Counted from the stretch's first letter, positions 1 through 9,438 are shown. The stretch: DNA of 47,231 nt from Psychrobacter lutiphocae DSM 21542 (GCF_000382145.1 NZ_KB907646.1:1-47231); one strand, 5' to 3'. The notes: generated by a model not told the origin, from the sequence alone. A program made the numbers and translations.

Positions 1-10
1 TTTTTTGGTT

Positions 11-40
11 GGTTTAAATTCTTTTATTTGAACTTAAACC
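11..40. repeat. Hairpin near left edge
   Basis: An inverted repeat with 11-nt arms (GGTTTAAATTC and GAACTTAAACC, one mismatch) and an 8-nt AT loop. It lies downstream of the two leftward promoters, so it would be in the leader of whatever transcript they drive. It could be a leader hairpin or part of a weak terminator for a gene outside the window. Confidence 0.35.
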
Positions 41-107
41 TTTAATTCCGTTATCAAAATCTCTTAATCAATCTCACAATCGATTTCGTTGTTCCGATAA
101 GGTGCGT

Positions 108-135
108 ATTATAGACGCTTTATTTTGTTTGTCAA
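108..135 (-). promoter_or_regulatory. Strong leftward sigma70 promoter (proximal)
   Basis: Read on the minus strand, a perfect -35 TTGACA (135-130) and a perfect -10 TATAAT (113-108) are separated by 16 bp. The discriminator that follows is ACGCACC. Consensus boxes, a 16-bp spacer and a GC-rich discriminator are typical of stringently controlled rRNA and tRNA promoters. No gene lies on this strand inside the window, so the target is off the left edge. Confidence 0.7.
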
Positions 136-293
136 GGGTTTGTTTCGTTTTATTTGAAATTTGTTGCCTGAACAACTCGTTCCTAATAATTATCTACTCC
201 ATTAAACCCAGCCTTCCGTCGGTACCAAGTAAGTGTCTGTTTTTACTAGGCTTTTATTATCTAACTTCTGCGCTTCTGACTGAACAGGGGCGT

Positions 294-321
294 ATTATAT
301 AGGGTTTATGATGAGTGTCAA
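294..321 (-). promoter_or_regulatory. Strong leftward sigma70 promoter (distal)
   Basis: A second minus-strand promoter has TTGACA (321-316), a 16-bp spacer and TATAAT (299-294), followed by ACGCCCC. It has the same architecture as the promoter 186 bp further left, giving a tandem P1/P2 layout like that of rrn operons. Confidence 0.7.
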
Positions 322-536
322 GCCTTTATTCGGGCTTTTTTTGATTTATTTGCTTTTTGTTGGGTTTTTGTTGGGTTTTTGGAGCGCCCCAAATTATCAT
401 TGCCACCGTCAGATCTTTACAACATTGCAATTTGAATCGATAAACCCTTAATTCACATTTTAACTAATTTTAAACCACAATCTGACCATGGCTTTGCTAC
501 AATAAAGAAATAACATTCTTCATCTAAGAGGGCCAT
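322..536 (+). other. frdA upstream region
   Basis: AT-rich spacer between the divergent promoters and frdA. TACAAT near 497 is a possible -10 for frdA; no convincing -35 or clear FNR/Anr site is visible. GAGGG lies about 7 nt before the frdA ATG and serves as its ribosome-binding site. Confidence 0.3.
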
Positions 537-2348
537 ATGCAAACCATAAAAACAGATATAGCAATCGTTGGCGCTGGTGGTGCTGGACTTCGTGCGGCTA
601 TTGAGATTGCCCGTGGTGCGCCTGATGTTGAGGTGACTTTAATTTCTAAGGTTTATCCGATGCGTAGTCATACCGTAGCTGCTGAGGGAGGCGCTGCTGG
701 GGTGGTGCGTGATGATGATTCGTTGGAAAATCACTTTAATGATACAGTTTCTGGTGGAGACTGGCTGTGTGAACAAGATGTGGTTGAGTACTTTGTCGAG
801 CATGCGACTGAAGAGATGATTCAGCTTGAACATTGGGGTTGTCCGTGGTCGCGCTTACCAAATGGGCGTGCGAATGTGCGTCGCTTTGGTGGTATGAAAA
901 TTCCACGCACCTGGTTTGCTTCAGACAAAACAGGATTCCACATCCTGCACACCTTATTTCAAACCTCTATGCAATATCCAAATATCAAACGCTTAGATGA
1001 GCACTTTGTCCTAGACATAGTTGTCAGTGAAGGCGCTAGCCATGACCCTGCTGACAAGCAGCTGCAAGGGGTGATTTGCTATGACCTATTAAATGGACAA
1101 ACGATCGGTATACAAGCCAAAAGCGTTATTATTGCAACTGGTGGTGCTGGTCGTGTCTATGCCTTTAATACTAATGGCGGTATTGTCACTGGTGACGGTA
1201 TGGCTTTGGCTTATCGTCATGGTGTGCCCTTACGTGACATGGAATTTGTCCAATATCACCCTACCGGACTACCCGGATCTGGTATTTTAATGACAGAAGG
1301 CTGTCGTGGCGAGGGCGGTATATTAATTAATAAAGACGGTTATCGCTATCTACAAGATTATGGCCTTGGTCCTGAAACGCCCATCGGTGAACCCAAAAAC
1401 AAGTACATGGAACTGGGTCCGCGTGACAGACTGTCACAAGCGTTTTATCATGAGTGGAAGGCTGGCCGAACAGTAGATACCTCCAGAGGTCCTGCTGTAT
1501 ATCTCGACCTTCGCCATTTGGGTGAAGCACATATTAATGAACGCCTACCTTTTATTCGTTCTTTGGCGCAGAAATTTGTCGGTGTTGATCCAGTTTATGA
1601 GCCGATTCCTGTACGTGCCACTGTTCACTACACCATGGGCGGCATTGAAACTGATCGCCACTGCCAGACCCGTATTCCAGGATTATTCGCTGTTGGTGAA
1701 TGCGCGTCAGTTGGCCTGCATGGTGCTAACCGCTTAGGTTCCAACTCGTTAAGTGAGTTGTGCGTATTCGGTAAAGTTGCTGGTGAAAATGCATTGTCCC
1801 ATATCAAAAAAACGGCTCAGCAAGATAGTCTGGCGATCTCATCTGCACAGTTTACGCAACTGGCTGAACAGGCTTTTAAACCCTATGCTGAACTGCTAAA
1901 CCGTACCGATGGTACAGAAAAACCTGCTGATATTCGCAATGACTTAGGCAGACTAATGGAAGAAAATGTCGGGATTTATCGCAGCGCAGAGCATTCGCAA
2001 GCTGCCATAGCCGGTATTAAACAACTCAAACAGCGCTATAAAAATGTGAAAGTCACTGATCACAGTACCACGTTTAACACTGACTGGCTGACTACCATTG
2101 AGCTTAGCTATTTATTAGACGTGGCAGAAAGCATGATTTATAGCGCCAGCGCTCGCAAAGAGTCACGCGGTTCACATCAACGCCTAGACTACCCAGAGCG
2201 TGATGACGAGCACTATCTAAAACACTCTCTTGCCTTTTACCAATCAGGTGCTGAACCGACCATTGAATATAGTGATGTGTTAATCACTAAGTCACAACCC
2301 GCCACGCGCGCTTATGGCGCTGCCGGTGATGCCGGAGGAGACAACTAA
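537..2348 (+). CDS. frdA: Fumarate reductase flavoprotein subunit FrdA
   Basis: Catalytic subunit of quinol:fumarate reductase, which reduces fumarate to succinate at the cytoplasmic face of the membrane with a covalently bound FAD. The 603-residue length matches the enteric FrdA (about 602). Visible are the N-terminal dinucleotide-binding loop ([10 protein letters not shown]), the FAD-attachment region [16 protein letters not shown], the active-site stretches [20 protein letters not shown] and [10 protein letters not shown], and the flavin-binding [19 protein letters not shown]. The pattern is closer to E. coli FrdA than to SdhA, and the four-gene order frdABCD supports this. It starts at ATG after GAGGG; the stop is one base before the frdB start. 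The substrate direction in vivo (reductase or dehydrogenase) cannot be read from sequence. Confidence 0.96.
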   Translation: MQTIKTDIAIVGAGGAGLRAAIEIARGAPDVEVTLISKVYPMRSHTVAAEGGAAGVVRDDDSLENHFNDTVSGGDWLCEQDVVEYFVEHATEEMIQLEHWGCPWSRLPNGRANVRRFGGMKIPRTWFASDKTGFHILHTLFQTSMQYPNIKRLDEHFVLDIVVSEGASHDPADKQLQGVICYDLLNGQTIGIQAKSVIIATGGAGRVYAFNTNGGIVTGDGMALAYRHGVPLRDMEFVQYHPTGLPGSGILMTEGCRGEGGILINKDGYRYLQDYGLGPETPIGEPKNKYMELGPRDRLSQAFYHEWKAGRTVDTSRGPAVYLDLRHLGEAHINERLPFIRSLAQKFVGVDPVYEPIPVRATVHYTMGGIETDRHCQTRIPGLFAVGECASVGLHGANRLGSNSLSELCVFGKVAGENALSHIKKTAQQDSLAISSAQFTQLAEQAFKPYAELLNRTDGTEKPADIRNDLGRLMEENVGIYRSAEHSQAAIAGIKQLKQRYKNVKVTDHSTTFNTDWLTTIELSYLLDVAESMIYSASARKESRGSHQRLDYPERDDEHYLKHSLAFYQSGAEPTIEYSDVLITKSQPATRAYGAAGDAGGDN

Positions 2349-2349
2349 T

Positions 2350-3171
2350 ATGAGTAGCCAGCCAAAGATGCATAAGCCCCGCTCTCAAACAGAAATGGGA
2401 ACAAAACAAATGGCTCACAGTGGTCATATCAAAATCACAGTGATGCGTTATCGCCCTGCTCAAGATGATAAGCCTTGGCCTGAAACCTTCGATATTGCAT
2501 GGACATACGATATGTCTATTTTGGACGCTTTAGGTGTCATTAAAGATGATTTACGCCCTGAACTGGCCTATCGTTGGTCATGTCGAATGGAAGTCTGCGG
2601 CTCTTGTGGCATGGTGATTAATGGCGTGCCTAAGCTTGCCTGCTCTACTTTTGTGCGTGATTATGTTCCGCAAAATGGAGGAACAGGTGAGATTGTCATC
2701 GGTGCGATGGATAATTTCCCAATTGAAAAGGACCTGATTGTGGATACCCAGCCTTTTATTGAAAAACTAGAGTCTGTAAGTCCTTATATTATCAGCAAAA
2801 ACCCACGAGCATTGAGCGATAAAGAGTATCTTCAAACGCCAAAACAGCTTGCTAAATATAAAAAGTATACCATGTGTATTAACTGCATGCTTTGCTATCA
2901 AGCCTGCCCTCAAGTCGGTCTAAATGCAGACTTCTTGGGTCCTGCTGCATCTGCCTTGGCACATCGTTACAACCTTGATAGCCGAGATGATGGCGCAAAA
3001 ATACGCTTTAAAATGCTCAATGAAGAAGATGGAATCTGGCCTTGTACCTTTGTCGGATACTGTTCCGAGGTATGTCCTAAGCACGTTGATCCTGCCGGCG
3101 CTATCCAACAAGCTAAAGCTCAAGGCGTTGGCTATTGGGCAATGGACCTATTTAGCAAAGACAGTCAATAA
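2350..3171 (+). CDS. frdB: Fumarate reductase iron-sulfur subunit FrdB
   Basis: Electron-transfer subunit of fumarate reductase. The [2Fe-2S] ligands lie in [14 protein letters not shown] and the later ACSTF; the [4Fe-4S] and [3Fe-4S] ligands lie in [13 protein letters not shown] and [18 protein letters not shown] chose the ATG at 2350 because a strong GGAGGAG lies just upstream and it sits one base after the frdA stop. An in-frame ATG at 2314 would overlap frdA and add 12 residues of no family likeness. The resulting 273 residues are about 29 longer than enteric FrdB; most of the extra length is a Lys/Gln-rich N-terminal tail, and starting near the later Met codons is possible. Confidence 0.95.
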   Translation: MSSQPKMHKPRSQTEMGTKQMAHSGHIKITVMRYRPAQDDKPWPETFDIAWTYDMSILDALGVIKDDLRPELAYRWSCRMEVCGSCGMVINGVPKLACSTFVRDYVPQNGGTGEIVIGAMDNFPIEKDLIVDTQPFIEKLESVSPYIISKNPRALSDKEYLQTPKQLAKYKKYTMCINCMLCYQACPQVGLNADFLGPAASALAHRYNLDSRDDGAKIRFKMLNEEDGIWPCTFVGYCSEVCPKHVDPAGAIQQAKAQGVGYWAMDLFSKDSQ

Positions 3172-3185
3172 AAGGAGTCTTAATC

Positions 3186-3578
3186 ATGGCTAGAAAACCT
3201 TACATTACAAAGCAGTCAGATAACTGGTATACACAGACTCCCTTCTACAAAAAATATATGCTACGTGAGTTAACCTGCATCCCTGTGATGCTGGCTGCGC
3301 TTAATTTCTTTTGGTGTATTGCTGCCCTTGCCAGCTCTGCTGATGCATGGACAACTTGGATTAATTTCCAGCGCAACCCTATTGTGGTTGTCCTTAATCT
3401 AATCGCCATAGTTGCGGCACTATTCAATACGGTTGAATGGTTTAAAGCCATGCCAAAAGCCATGCCCATCCAAGTTGGAGAGCGTTTTGTTGAAGACAGC
3501 AAAATGATTACTGGCAGTTGGATTGCTTTTGCTGTCATATCTCTTTTTGTATTTTTTGTCATCTATGCCTTGGTTTAG
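3186..3578 (+). CDS. frdC: Fumarate reductase membrane anchor FrdC
   Basis: A 130-residue integral membrane protein with three predicted helices (about residues 27-50, 63-85 and 107-130), the size and topology of enteric FrdC (about 131). The N-terminus contains RKPYITKQSDNWYTQTPFYKKYMLRE, which fits the conserved cytoplasmic lead-in of the family. It anchors FrdAB and forms the quinone site with FrdD. AAAGGAG precedes the ATG, 14 bases after frdB. Confidence 0.9.
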   Translation: MARKPYITKQSDNWYTQTPFYKKYMLRELTCIPVMLAALNFFWCIAALASSADAWTTWINFQRNPIVVVLNLIAIVAALFNTVEWFKAMPKAMPIQVGERFVEDSKMITGSWIAFAVISLFVFFVIYALV

Positions 3579-3648
3579 GCACTGGCATCACCTTCGGTTC
3601 ATTAATCGCTTAATGACAATTAAGCATGCGTATTAAAAAGGAAGCATC

Positions 3649-3996
3649 ATGAGCAATAAGCACTTAAAGCCTATTTTTTGGGGTATATTTTCTGGTGGTG
3701 GCACCGCAGCAGCTTTGGCTTTAGCACCGATGATTGTGGTTATTTGTATTTTGCTGCCATTTGGTGTATTGGGCAGTCCCGACAGCTTTTATGAAAATGC
3801 ACACTACTGGATAAATCATTGGTTCTTTTTAGTTGCATTTTCAGTGCTGGTTTTCTTATTTATGTGGCACGGTGCGCATCGCCTGTATTACATTTTACAT
3901 GATATGCACTACCATGTTGGCAATGGCGTTCGCTATGGCTTATACACCTTGGCAGTGGTGGCATTTTTAGTCACTTTATTTATTGGACTGTCCTAG
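3649..3996 (+). CDS. frdD: Fumarate reductase membrane anchor FrdD
   Basis: A 115-residue protein with three predicted transmembrane helices (about 17-42, 60-85 and 92-115), close to enteric FrdD (119). Family likeness includes FWGIFSGGG at the start and WHGAHRLYYILHDMHYHV before the last helix, matching the HR..H..HD pattern. It is last in the operon, with AAAAGGAAG before its ATG and a 70-bp gap after frdC. No clear intrinsic terminator follows; about 140 bp separate it from the convergent yjbGH-type gene. Confidence 0.9.
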   Translation: MSNKHLKPIFWGIFSGGGTAAALALAPMIVVICILLPFGVLGSPDSFYENAHYWINHWFFLVAFSVLVFLFMWHGAHRLYYILHDMHYHVGNGVRYGLYTLAVVAFLVTLFIGLS

Positions 3997-4138
3997 TTTT
4001 CTGGACAGATTAAAGCTGTTTTAAAAACGCCATTTCTCAGCTAATTTAATAACCTTTACTCCTTATTTTGTTTGTTAAAATCGTGTGTGTTAACTGATTT
4101 TGACAAACCGTTCAGGGAGAAAAGGCATTAAAAGATGG

Positions 4139-7100
4139 CTAATAATGCTCCATAGGATTTTGTTTTTCTAAAGCAGCATTATCTAATGATGAGGTGAAGT
4201 CATATAAATTATATCGACGCTGTAACTTAGCACCACCATCACGGATGAGCGGCTGATACACTAGGCTGGTCTGCCCCGATGTCCATTGTGGGAACAAGGT
4301 ATCTAGTGGAATAGAAACATAGACGCCTTTGTCCATACTACCCTCACCAAACTCTTCAGCTGACACATTGGTTTTAGTGAGCCAGCCTCCCATTTTGACA
4401 CCGTTGCCAAAGGTGCGTGATAAATCAAGCGTCGCACCTTTGTCACCGGCTAGGTATTGGCCGGCCGACAGTTTCATGTCGATGTCATATAAAGGGGTAT
4501 CCCAATATAAACTGACATGACCGGTGTTGACTTCGTAATCTCTAAAGCCGAAATGTTGGTCGAAGTCGCGCTTGCGGACGCGGTTTAAGTCAATACCAAC
4601 CGCCCAAGGTTGATTAGGCTTACGATACAGTAACTCGCCACCAACACCAGCATACATAGACTCAAGATAACCAGCGTAAGCCATACCGTACAAGTTATTG
4701 CCAAATGACTTAAATTGGTTCAGCTGTAAATTTGGCATTAAGATGCGTGAATTGGTCATATACTCACCAACATGAGTACGTACACGTGGCAATTTACTGT
4801 CTGCGGTGTAGCTAAACTTGTCATAGTTATCCAACAAGCGTAGCTGTGCTTGGCCACTGATCCAAGCGCCCTGCCACAGTCGATAGTCGGCACTGGCATT
4901 GGCAAAAATACCGTACAAATAGCCATCTGGGCCACCAATACTTTGACTGACACTTGGGAAGATACTTAAGCTGGCTTTTGGAACATCTACATGGGCTATC
5001 AGCTTGTCCGTATTGGGCTGATAGCTCTGTGCCGCTGAAGTAATAGCAACCGGCTGCTCAATACGCTGAGAAGGTGGAGTCAGCTGTAAGTATTGCTCTT
5101 GCCAAGTAGCTGGGTCAATGTTAAACACACTAACCGGCTCTCCATAACGCGAGACTTGTATCTGCACCAGACTAATATCTGCCGGTAACCCTTGACGCAA
5201 TATCTCCATGCCCTGCTTTAAGCGTTCTTTAATAAAGACACCGCCGTAATCGTCGACATTAATAAAAACTCGATCATTTTCAAAAGCTAAATCTGTCGCA
5301 CGCCAACCTGTCGCTTGTGAGAAGGCATTCAACAAGGGCGCATTTTTTGACAGCTCGATTTTCGCTGACTCGGTTAAATCACGACCAATATTGGGTTGGC
5401 CCCAACGGTTCTGATTTAAGTTAAGCTGATGCTTACTCTTATCAACCCATTCAGTAATCGTATCACCCCACTTACCGCTGACACTGGGGGTGAAGTCAGC
5501 TTTATAACTTAAGCTTGAATAACTGGTTTTGGGTAAGCTTTCAACATACTGAGTTTGTTGTGCCTTAGGCTTCACACGACCTAAGCCTGACATATCGCCT
5601 TGCAAGCTGACGCCTAGCATTAAGGTGTCGCCACGCTCCAGTCCGCCGCTCAGAACCAATCCTCTTTTTTTATCTTGCCAAGTAACGCCAACGTTAACTG
5701 GGAAGTCTTTTGGGTTATGGTTTTTATTAGAATGTGGCTCCGATTGATAGTCATTGCCATCGTATTCGACTTTAACAGTTAAAGGATCATACGGGCTATG
5801 CCATTGCACACCACCGAAGACAGATGCTTTTCCAGTGAACCAAGATTTTGGACTAACATCACCGCCTTGCCCACGCTTGGCAGCAACTCTGTCTTTAAAG
5901 CGGTTATCAATAATGCCTAGTGGATTTTTTAAATCACCTCGCGCGCCTAGATAACCCCAACCCATCCCTAAGCTAAAATCAAAGTCACCATAGCGCTTAT
6001 TGGCTACTAAATACTCCCCATCGAACAGGCCTGTGCCAGCAGGATCACGCCAACCAACAGCCAACTGTGGCACCCACTTGCTTTCATTGAGAAGCTTTAA
6101 CTTAACATCTAACGATTTATCTTTTAGATCTTGGTTAGGACTTACAGGACCGTAAGAAACACCAGAAATACTGGTATATCTCACCACAGTCTCAAGACGA
6201 TCAAATGGCTGTAAAACAATATTGTATTGAGTATAAGGATCTACATGGGACACATGTGCAGTTAAGTTACCCGCTTCTTGCATCCTTGCTGTCGGTGTCT
6301 GAAGGAGACCAGTTATACCCCAATCACTTGGAGTAACTGGCAGATCACGCGCCGTTTCTAGCTGGGCTTGCGACAAGGTTAATGGGGTTTCATCTTGCCC
6401 AAATGGCAACAGCAAATCTACGCCTTGTGTGCCAATAAACTGAGCAACAGATTGTGCCAGTTGTTCTGGCCATTTATTGGAGGCACTGGGCACCCATAGC
6501 CAAGAACCTGGAGCTGGTGCTTGTTGTTGCTGTTGATTCCAATTGCCTATTGTCAAACGCTCAACACTGCCGTCTGCTGAAATAAGGTAGGCCTCATCTG
6601 ACACAAACTTCTTCTGCAGCTTAAGCTGACATTCAGCGATATAATCTTTTGCTCGAACACCTGCTTGATAGCTCACTCGACAAGCAGAAGCATCATCAAA
6701 CAGCACCGTAACTGTATGCGGCTGTTGATGTAAAACAACTTTGTCATTTTTTTTGAATACGGGATCAACTTCTGGGTTGACCTGTAAATAACTGGCATCC
6801 TGCTTAGGTAACACCACCCGTCCGGTAGCAGGTAGGCTCGCAAGCCACTGCTGTAATGCTGTCACACTGGCACGGTTATTATCGTTACCTGTAATGTGTC
6901 GGCTTATTTGAGTGTTGACCTTGTTTTTTGTACTACTGATGCCATTGTTAATCGCATTGGTTACCCGATTGCCAGAAGTGTGATAAATTGGCTGATTGGC
7001 AATAAATTGGGTTAACTGTAAGTTTAGGTTTTCACGCTGTGCCTGCTGTGGAGCCACTTCGACATGTGCTTCCCAAGCAAGCGCTGGCTCATAATAGAGG

Positions 7101-7474
7101 CTGTCTTTTATAGTAGCATTGCCCATAGCATCAGCATTGGCATAAGAAACAAACACCTGGTCTAACTGTTGACTTAACCACTCCCCCATTCTTTCACCTT
7201 CAGGCGCTGATAGGGTTGTTGCGGTATTTGTTGTTATAGAGGTATTTGCTAAAGCGTTGTTGGCGCTGGTGTTGGCATCATTGGCATAAGCAGACAGCGT
7301 TAAGCTTGACACTAACGCAATCACCAGATATTTAACTTTAAACTGTGCGGTTTGACGCGCTGACATTTGATATTGTGATGCACCTTCTAAACCAGAGGCT
7401 GTCGCTGTTGTCACAGAATTGGCGCTGTTGGCACTAGAGACGGTGGTGTTCGCTTTTGCGATATTTTTTGACAT
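4139..7474 (-). CDS. YjbG/GfcC-YjbH fusion, exopolysaccharide outer-membrane protein
   Basis: A large envelope protein (1111 residues from the chosen start) of the yjb/gfc extracellular polysaccharide family. Residues about 135-350 resemble YjbG/GfcC: QQWLASLPATGRVVLP, a ubiquitin-like segment, AYLISADGSVERL, NWN and PAPGSWLWVP. Residues about 375-1105 resemble YjbH: SDWGITGLLQTPTARM followed by many beta-strand repeats typical of an outer-membrane barrel. E. coli encodes these as two proteins (about 245 and 698 residues); here they are one. The start at 7474 overlaps the yjbF stop (TAATG), implying translational coupling. That start leaves a 36-residue Ser/Ala/Thr-rich lead before the signal peptide; ATG 7366 would give a canonical 28-residue signal peptide ending SAYA, but it has a poorer ribosome-binding site. 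Confidence 0.85.
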   Translation of the reverse strand: MSKNIAKANTTVSSANSANSVTTATASGLEGASQYQMSARQTAQFKVKYLVIALVSSLTLSAYANDANTSANNALANTSITTNTATTLSAPEGERMGEWLSQQLDQVFVSYANADAMGNATIKDSLYYEPALAWEAHVEVAPQQAQRENLNLQLTQFIANQPIYHTSGNRVTNAINNGISSTKNKVNTQISRHITGNDNNRASVTALQQWLASLPATGRVVLPKQDASYLQVNPEVDPVFKKNDKVVLHQQPHTVTVLFDDASACRVSYQAGVRAKDYIAECQLKLQKKFVSDEAYLISADGSVERLTIGNWNQQQQQAPAPGSWLWVPSASNKWPEQLAQSVAQFIGTQGVDLLLPFGQDETPLTLSQAQLETARDLPVTPSDWGITGLLQTPTARMQEAGNLTAHVSHVDPYTQYNIVLQPFDRLETVVRYTSISGVSYGPVSPNQDLKDKSLDVKLKLLNESKWVPQLAVGWRDPAGTGLFDGEYLVANKRYGDFDFSLGMGWGYLGARGDLKNPLGIIDNRFKDRVAAKRGQGGDVSPKSWFTGKASVFGGVQWHSPYDPLTVKVEYDGNDYQSEPHSNKNHNPKDFPVNVGVTWQDKKRGLVLSGGLERGDTLMLGVSLQGDMSGLGRVKPKAQQTQYVESLPKTSYSSLSYKADFTPSVSGKWGDTITEWVDKSKHQLNLNQNRWGQPNIGRDLTESAKIELSKNAPLLNAFSQATGWRATDLAFENDRVFINVDDYGGVFIKERLKQGMEILRQGLPADISLVQIQVSRYGEPVSVFNIDPATWQEQYLQLTPPSQRIEQPVAITSAAQSYQPNTDKLIAHVDVPKASLSIFPSVSQSIGGPDGYLYGIFANASADYRLWQGAWISGQAQLRLLDNYDKFSYTADSKLPRVRTHVGEYMTNSRILMPNLQLNQFKSFGNNLYGMAYAGYLESMYAGVGGELLYRKPNQPWAVGIDLNRVRKRDFDQHFGFRDYEVNTGHVSLYWDTPLYDIDMKLSAGQYLAGDKGATLDLSRTFGNGVKMGGWLTKTNVSAEEFGEGSMDKGVYVSIPLDTLFPQWTSGQTSLVYQPLIRDGGAKLQRRYNLYDFTSSLDNAALEKQNPMEHY

Positions 7475-8241
7475 TATAATGTGTTCCATACTTGCCAAGA
7501 CAGACAGTATTGTTTGGAAATACATTGTTGTCCATAAACAGGGGTTTTCATATTTTGAAATTCAAACGCATACCAAGCATCAAAGCTGGCATAAGCCTGA
7601 TTACTTTTACTTGTGCCTGTTAATTGCTGTAATAACTTGGAGGCTTTAGAAGGTATATCGGCTTGGGATCTATAAGATTGAGTATCTGCTTTCTGATGTA
7701 CGCTATACTCATGCACCCAGACCAAATTGGCCTCATCACCAACATAGCTATGATGCGCAGGTGGTAAGCTCTCATTGACCTCCCTAAACTCTGGCAAAGC
7801 CAAAATACCTTCAATTCGATCAACATAACGCTGAAATTGAAATGGCTTTTGTGCCGGCCAGTTAATAGCTTGAGGCAGATGCTCACGCCAATCTATCAAA
7901 GGTGTGGTAACGGCTATTAGTCGGCCATTCGCCCATTTAAATACAGAACGATCTGAGCTATAAAATACTTGCGTATTTGCCACTGGCCACTGCTGTGTTA
8001 CACCCTGTGCCAACCAAAGTGTTTGACCATTCATGATCAGCTTAATGTAGTTAAACTGTGGGTTTAATGCAGGTGGTGGGGTTTTGTCTTTGAATAGTGC
8101 TTTGGGCGGGTTAAAGCATTTGCTCTGTTCTGCGACACATCCTGTTGTCGACTGACAAGCAGTTAATCCTAAGATACTGCCGACAGTGATCGCTCCGAGC
8201 ATTTGTCGCTGATATTTAGAGAATCCTTTCTTTTTTTGCAT
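7474..8241 (-). CDS. yjbF: YjbF-type exopolysaccharide lipoprotein
   Basis: A 255-residue lipoprotein: a basic N-terminus, hydrophobic stretch and lipobox LTAC (Cys about 29). The body contains QTLWLAQGV, RSVFKWANGRLIAVT and an extended segment ending in QQCISKQYCLSWQVWNTL, consistent with the YjbF/GfcB family that works with YjbG and YjbH in polysaccharide export. It is placed between the yjbE-like gene and the yjbGH-type gene, as in enteric yjbEFGH. The stop overlaps the next start by one base. Confidence 0.8.
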   Translation of the reverse strand: MQKKKGFSKYQRQMLGAITVGSILGLTACQSTTGCVAEQSKCFNPPKALFKDKTPPPALNPQFNYIKLIMNGQTLWLAQGVTQQWPVANTQVFYSSDRSVFKWANGRLIAVTTPLIDWREHLPQAINWPAQKPFQFQRYVDRIEGILALPEFREVNESLPPAHHSYVGDEANLVWVHEYSVHQKADTQSYRSQADIPSKASKLLQQLTGTSKSNQAYASFDAWYAFEFQNMKTPVYGQQCISKQYCLSWQVWNTL

Positions 8242-8366
8242 CTTCTTTTCAACTTTTTAATTTTTCAGCTTTATTCTTAGCTTTAAATGATTCAGTGTTT
8301 AAAATGATTCAATTTTCAACGTTTATGACGCACGCTTTTTTATAGTGAACAATAAACTGATATAGA

Positions 8367-8400
8367 AAAATACCTTAAATTTAACAACTTAAGGTATTTT
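8367..8400 (-). terminator. Terminator or attenuator between yjbE-like gene and yjbF
   Basis: A perfect 12-bp inverted repeat (AAAATACCTTAA and TTAAGGTATTTT, 10-nt loop) ends in T-rich sequence on the minus strand. It lies in the 185-bp gap after the yjbE-like gene and could end most transcripts there, leaving lower expression of yjbF and the fusion. The stem is AT-rich, so its strength is uncertain. Confidence 0.55.
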
Positions 8401-8426
8401 GTTGGATTCAAAGATAGGATCAATAG

Positions 8427-9149
8427 CTATTTAGTCGTACCTGTGGTACCCGTTGTTCCAATTGAGCTTGAGCTTGAGCCACCAGAGGCCGCTAATACGG
8501 CAACACCGATCACACCAGCTGCGACAGGTACCCAAGTTGGGATGGTTCCGGCTGCTGCGCCAACTGCTGATGTTGGGCTTGGCGTCGTAACTGGTGCGGT
8601 CGCTACTGGCTGTGGCGGTGCAGGCTGAACGGCAATTGGCTCAGGCTGAACAGTTGGCGTTGGCTGTGGCGCTGGCTGCATAATTGGTTCAGGCTTGGCT
8701 GCTACTGGCATACCTTCAGGAAAGTTACCACTAAACCAGTTATCACACTGCTTCATAGAAACACGAACGATATCACCTGAGGCATTGGTGTACTGGTTGA
8801 TCTCCATATCTGGTGAATATGGAATATATTTACCTTGAAGGGCTTTGGCAACGCCATCACGACCACCACGACGACCCGTGCCGATATCACACGTACCTTT
8901 GCTATATTGTGGCGCTAAGTCACCTAAGCGGCCTGTATGCACAGCGATTTCATTACCACGTAACATCGGCTTATGAAAAGTGCTGGACTGATAAAATTTT
9001 GCTGTGCCTGTTTCGATTGAGTTACGGCACTCTGCTAACGTGTCATAACCCACATTACCATGAGAATCGTAATGCATCGCTGCTTGTGCTGAAACGCTCA
9101 TTGCAGCGCCTAGTGTTACTAATGATAGTGAACCTATTAGCCTTTTCAT
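8427..9149 (-). CDS. YjbE-like secreted protein, first gene of the yjb cluster
   Basis: A 240-residue exported protein. I take the ATG at 9149 because AAGGAAGA lies upstream and a clean signal peptide follows (MKRLIGSLSLVTLGAAMSVSAQA); the open frame to 9260 is probably untranslated. The mature part has three cysteines (AECRN, GTCDIG, KQCDNW), then a Pro/Gln/Val-rich linker (about 150-195), and a hydrophobic segment followed by GGSSSSSIGTTGTTGTTK. That Gly/Ser/Thr tail after a hydrophobic run is the hallmark of small YjbE proteins (about 80 residues in E. coli), but the N-terminal domain is additional. Function beyond polysaccharide association is unknown. Confidence 0.6.
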   Translation of the reverse strand: MKRLIGSLSLVTLGAAMSVSAQAAMHYDSHGNVGYDTLAECRNSIETGTAKFYQSSTFHKPMLRGNEIAVHTGRLGDLAPQYSKGTCDIGTGRRGGRDGVAKALQGKYIPYSPDMEINQYTNASGDIVRVSMKQCDNWFSGNFPEGMPVAAKPEPIMQPAPQPTPTVQPEPIAVQPAPPQPVATAPVTTPSPTSAVGAAAGTIPTWVPVAAGVIGVAVLAASGGSSSSSIGTTGTTGTTK

Positions 9150-9438
9150 ACTGTCTTCCTTTACATGTATAACTGCTGTCATACTTTTTAAATTAACCAT
9201 AAAATTTTTTAAATTAGTGCTATAAATCTTGAATGATAAAAAACGATAACTTTGGTGCATAATCTACATGAAGTTTTAACAATTGTATACTAAATTTTTA
9301 AACTTTTTATTAATTTTTTCTTATGTAACACGCTGATTATCGTTCTGTTAATGCAGGTCTTTATCTGGTTTTTATTAAAAAAGCCAGCCTTAATATCTAA
9401 TACCTATTTGATTTATATATTATTTTTTATTATATTTT

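Noticed and set aside
431..444. Possible FNR/Anr site upstream of frdA
   Set aside because: TTGAATCGATAAAC matches only the left half of TTGAT-N4-ATCAA; too weak to call.
2314..2349. Upstream ATG for frdB inside frdA
   Set aside because: ATG 2350 has a strong GGAGGAG and directly follows the frdA stop; the extra 12 residues do not look like FrdB.
3997..4138. Terminator after frdD
   Set aside because: Only a 4-bp stem (ACAG/CTGT) is visible before a short T run; not enough to call.
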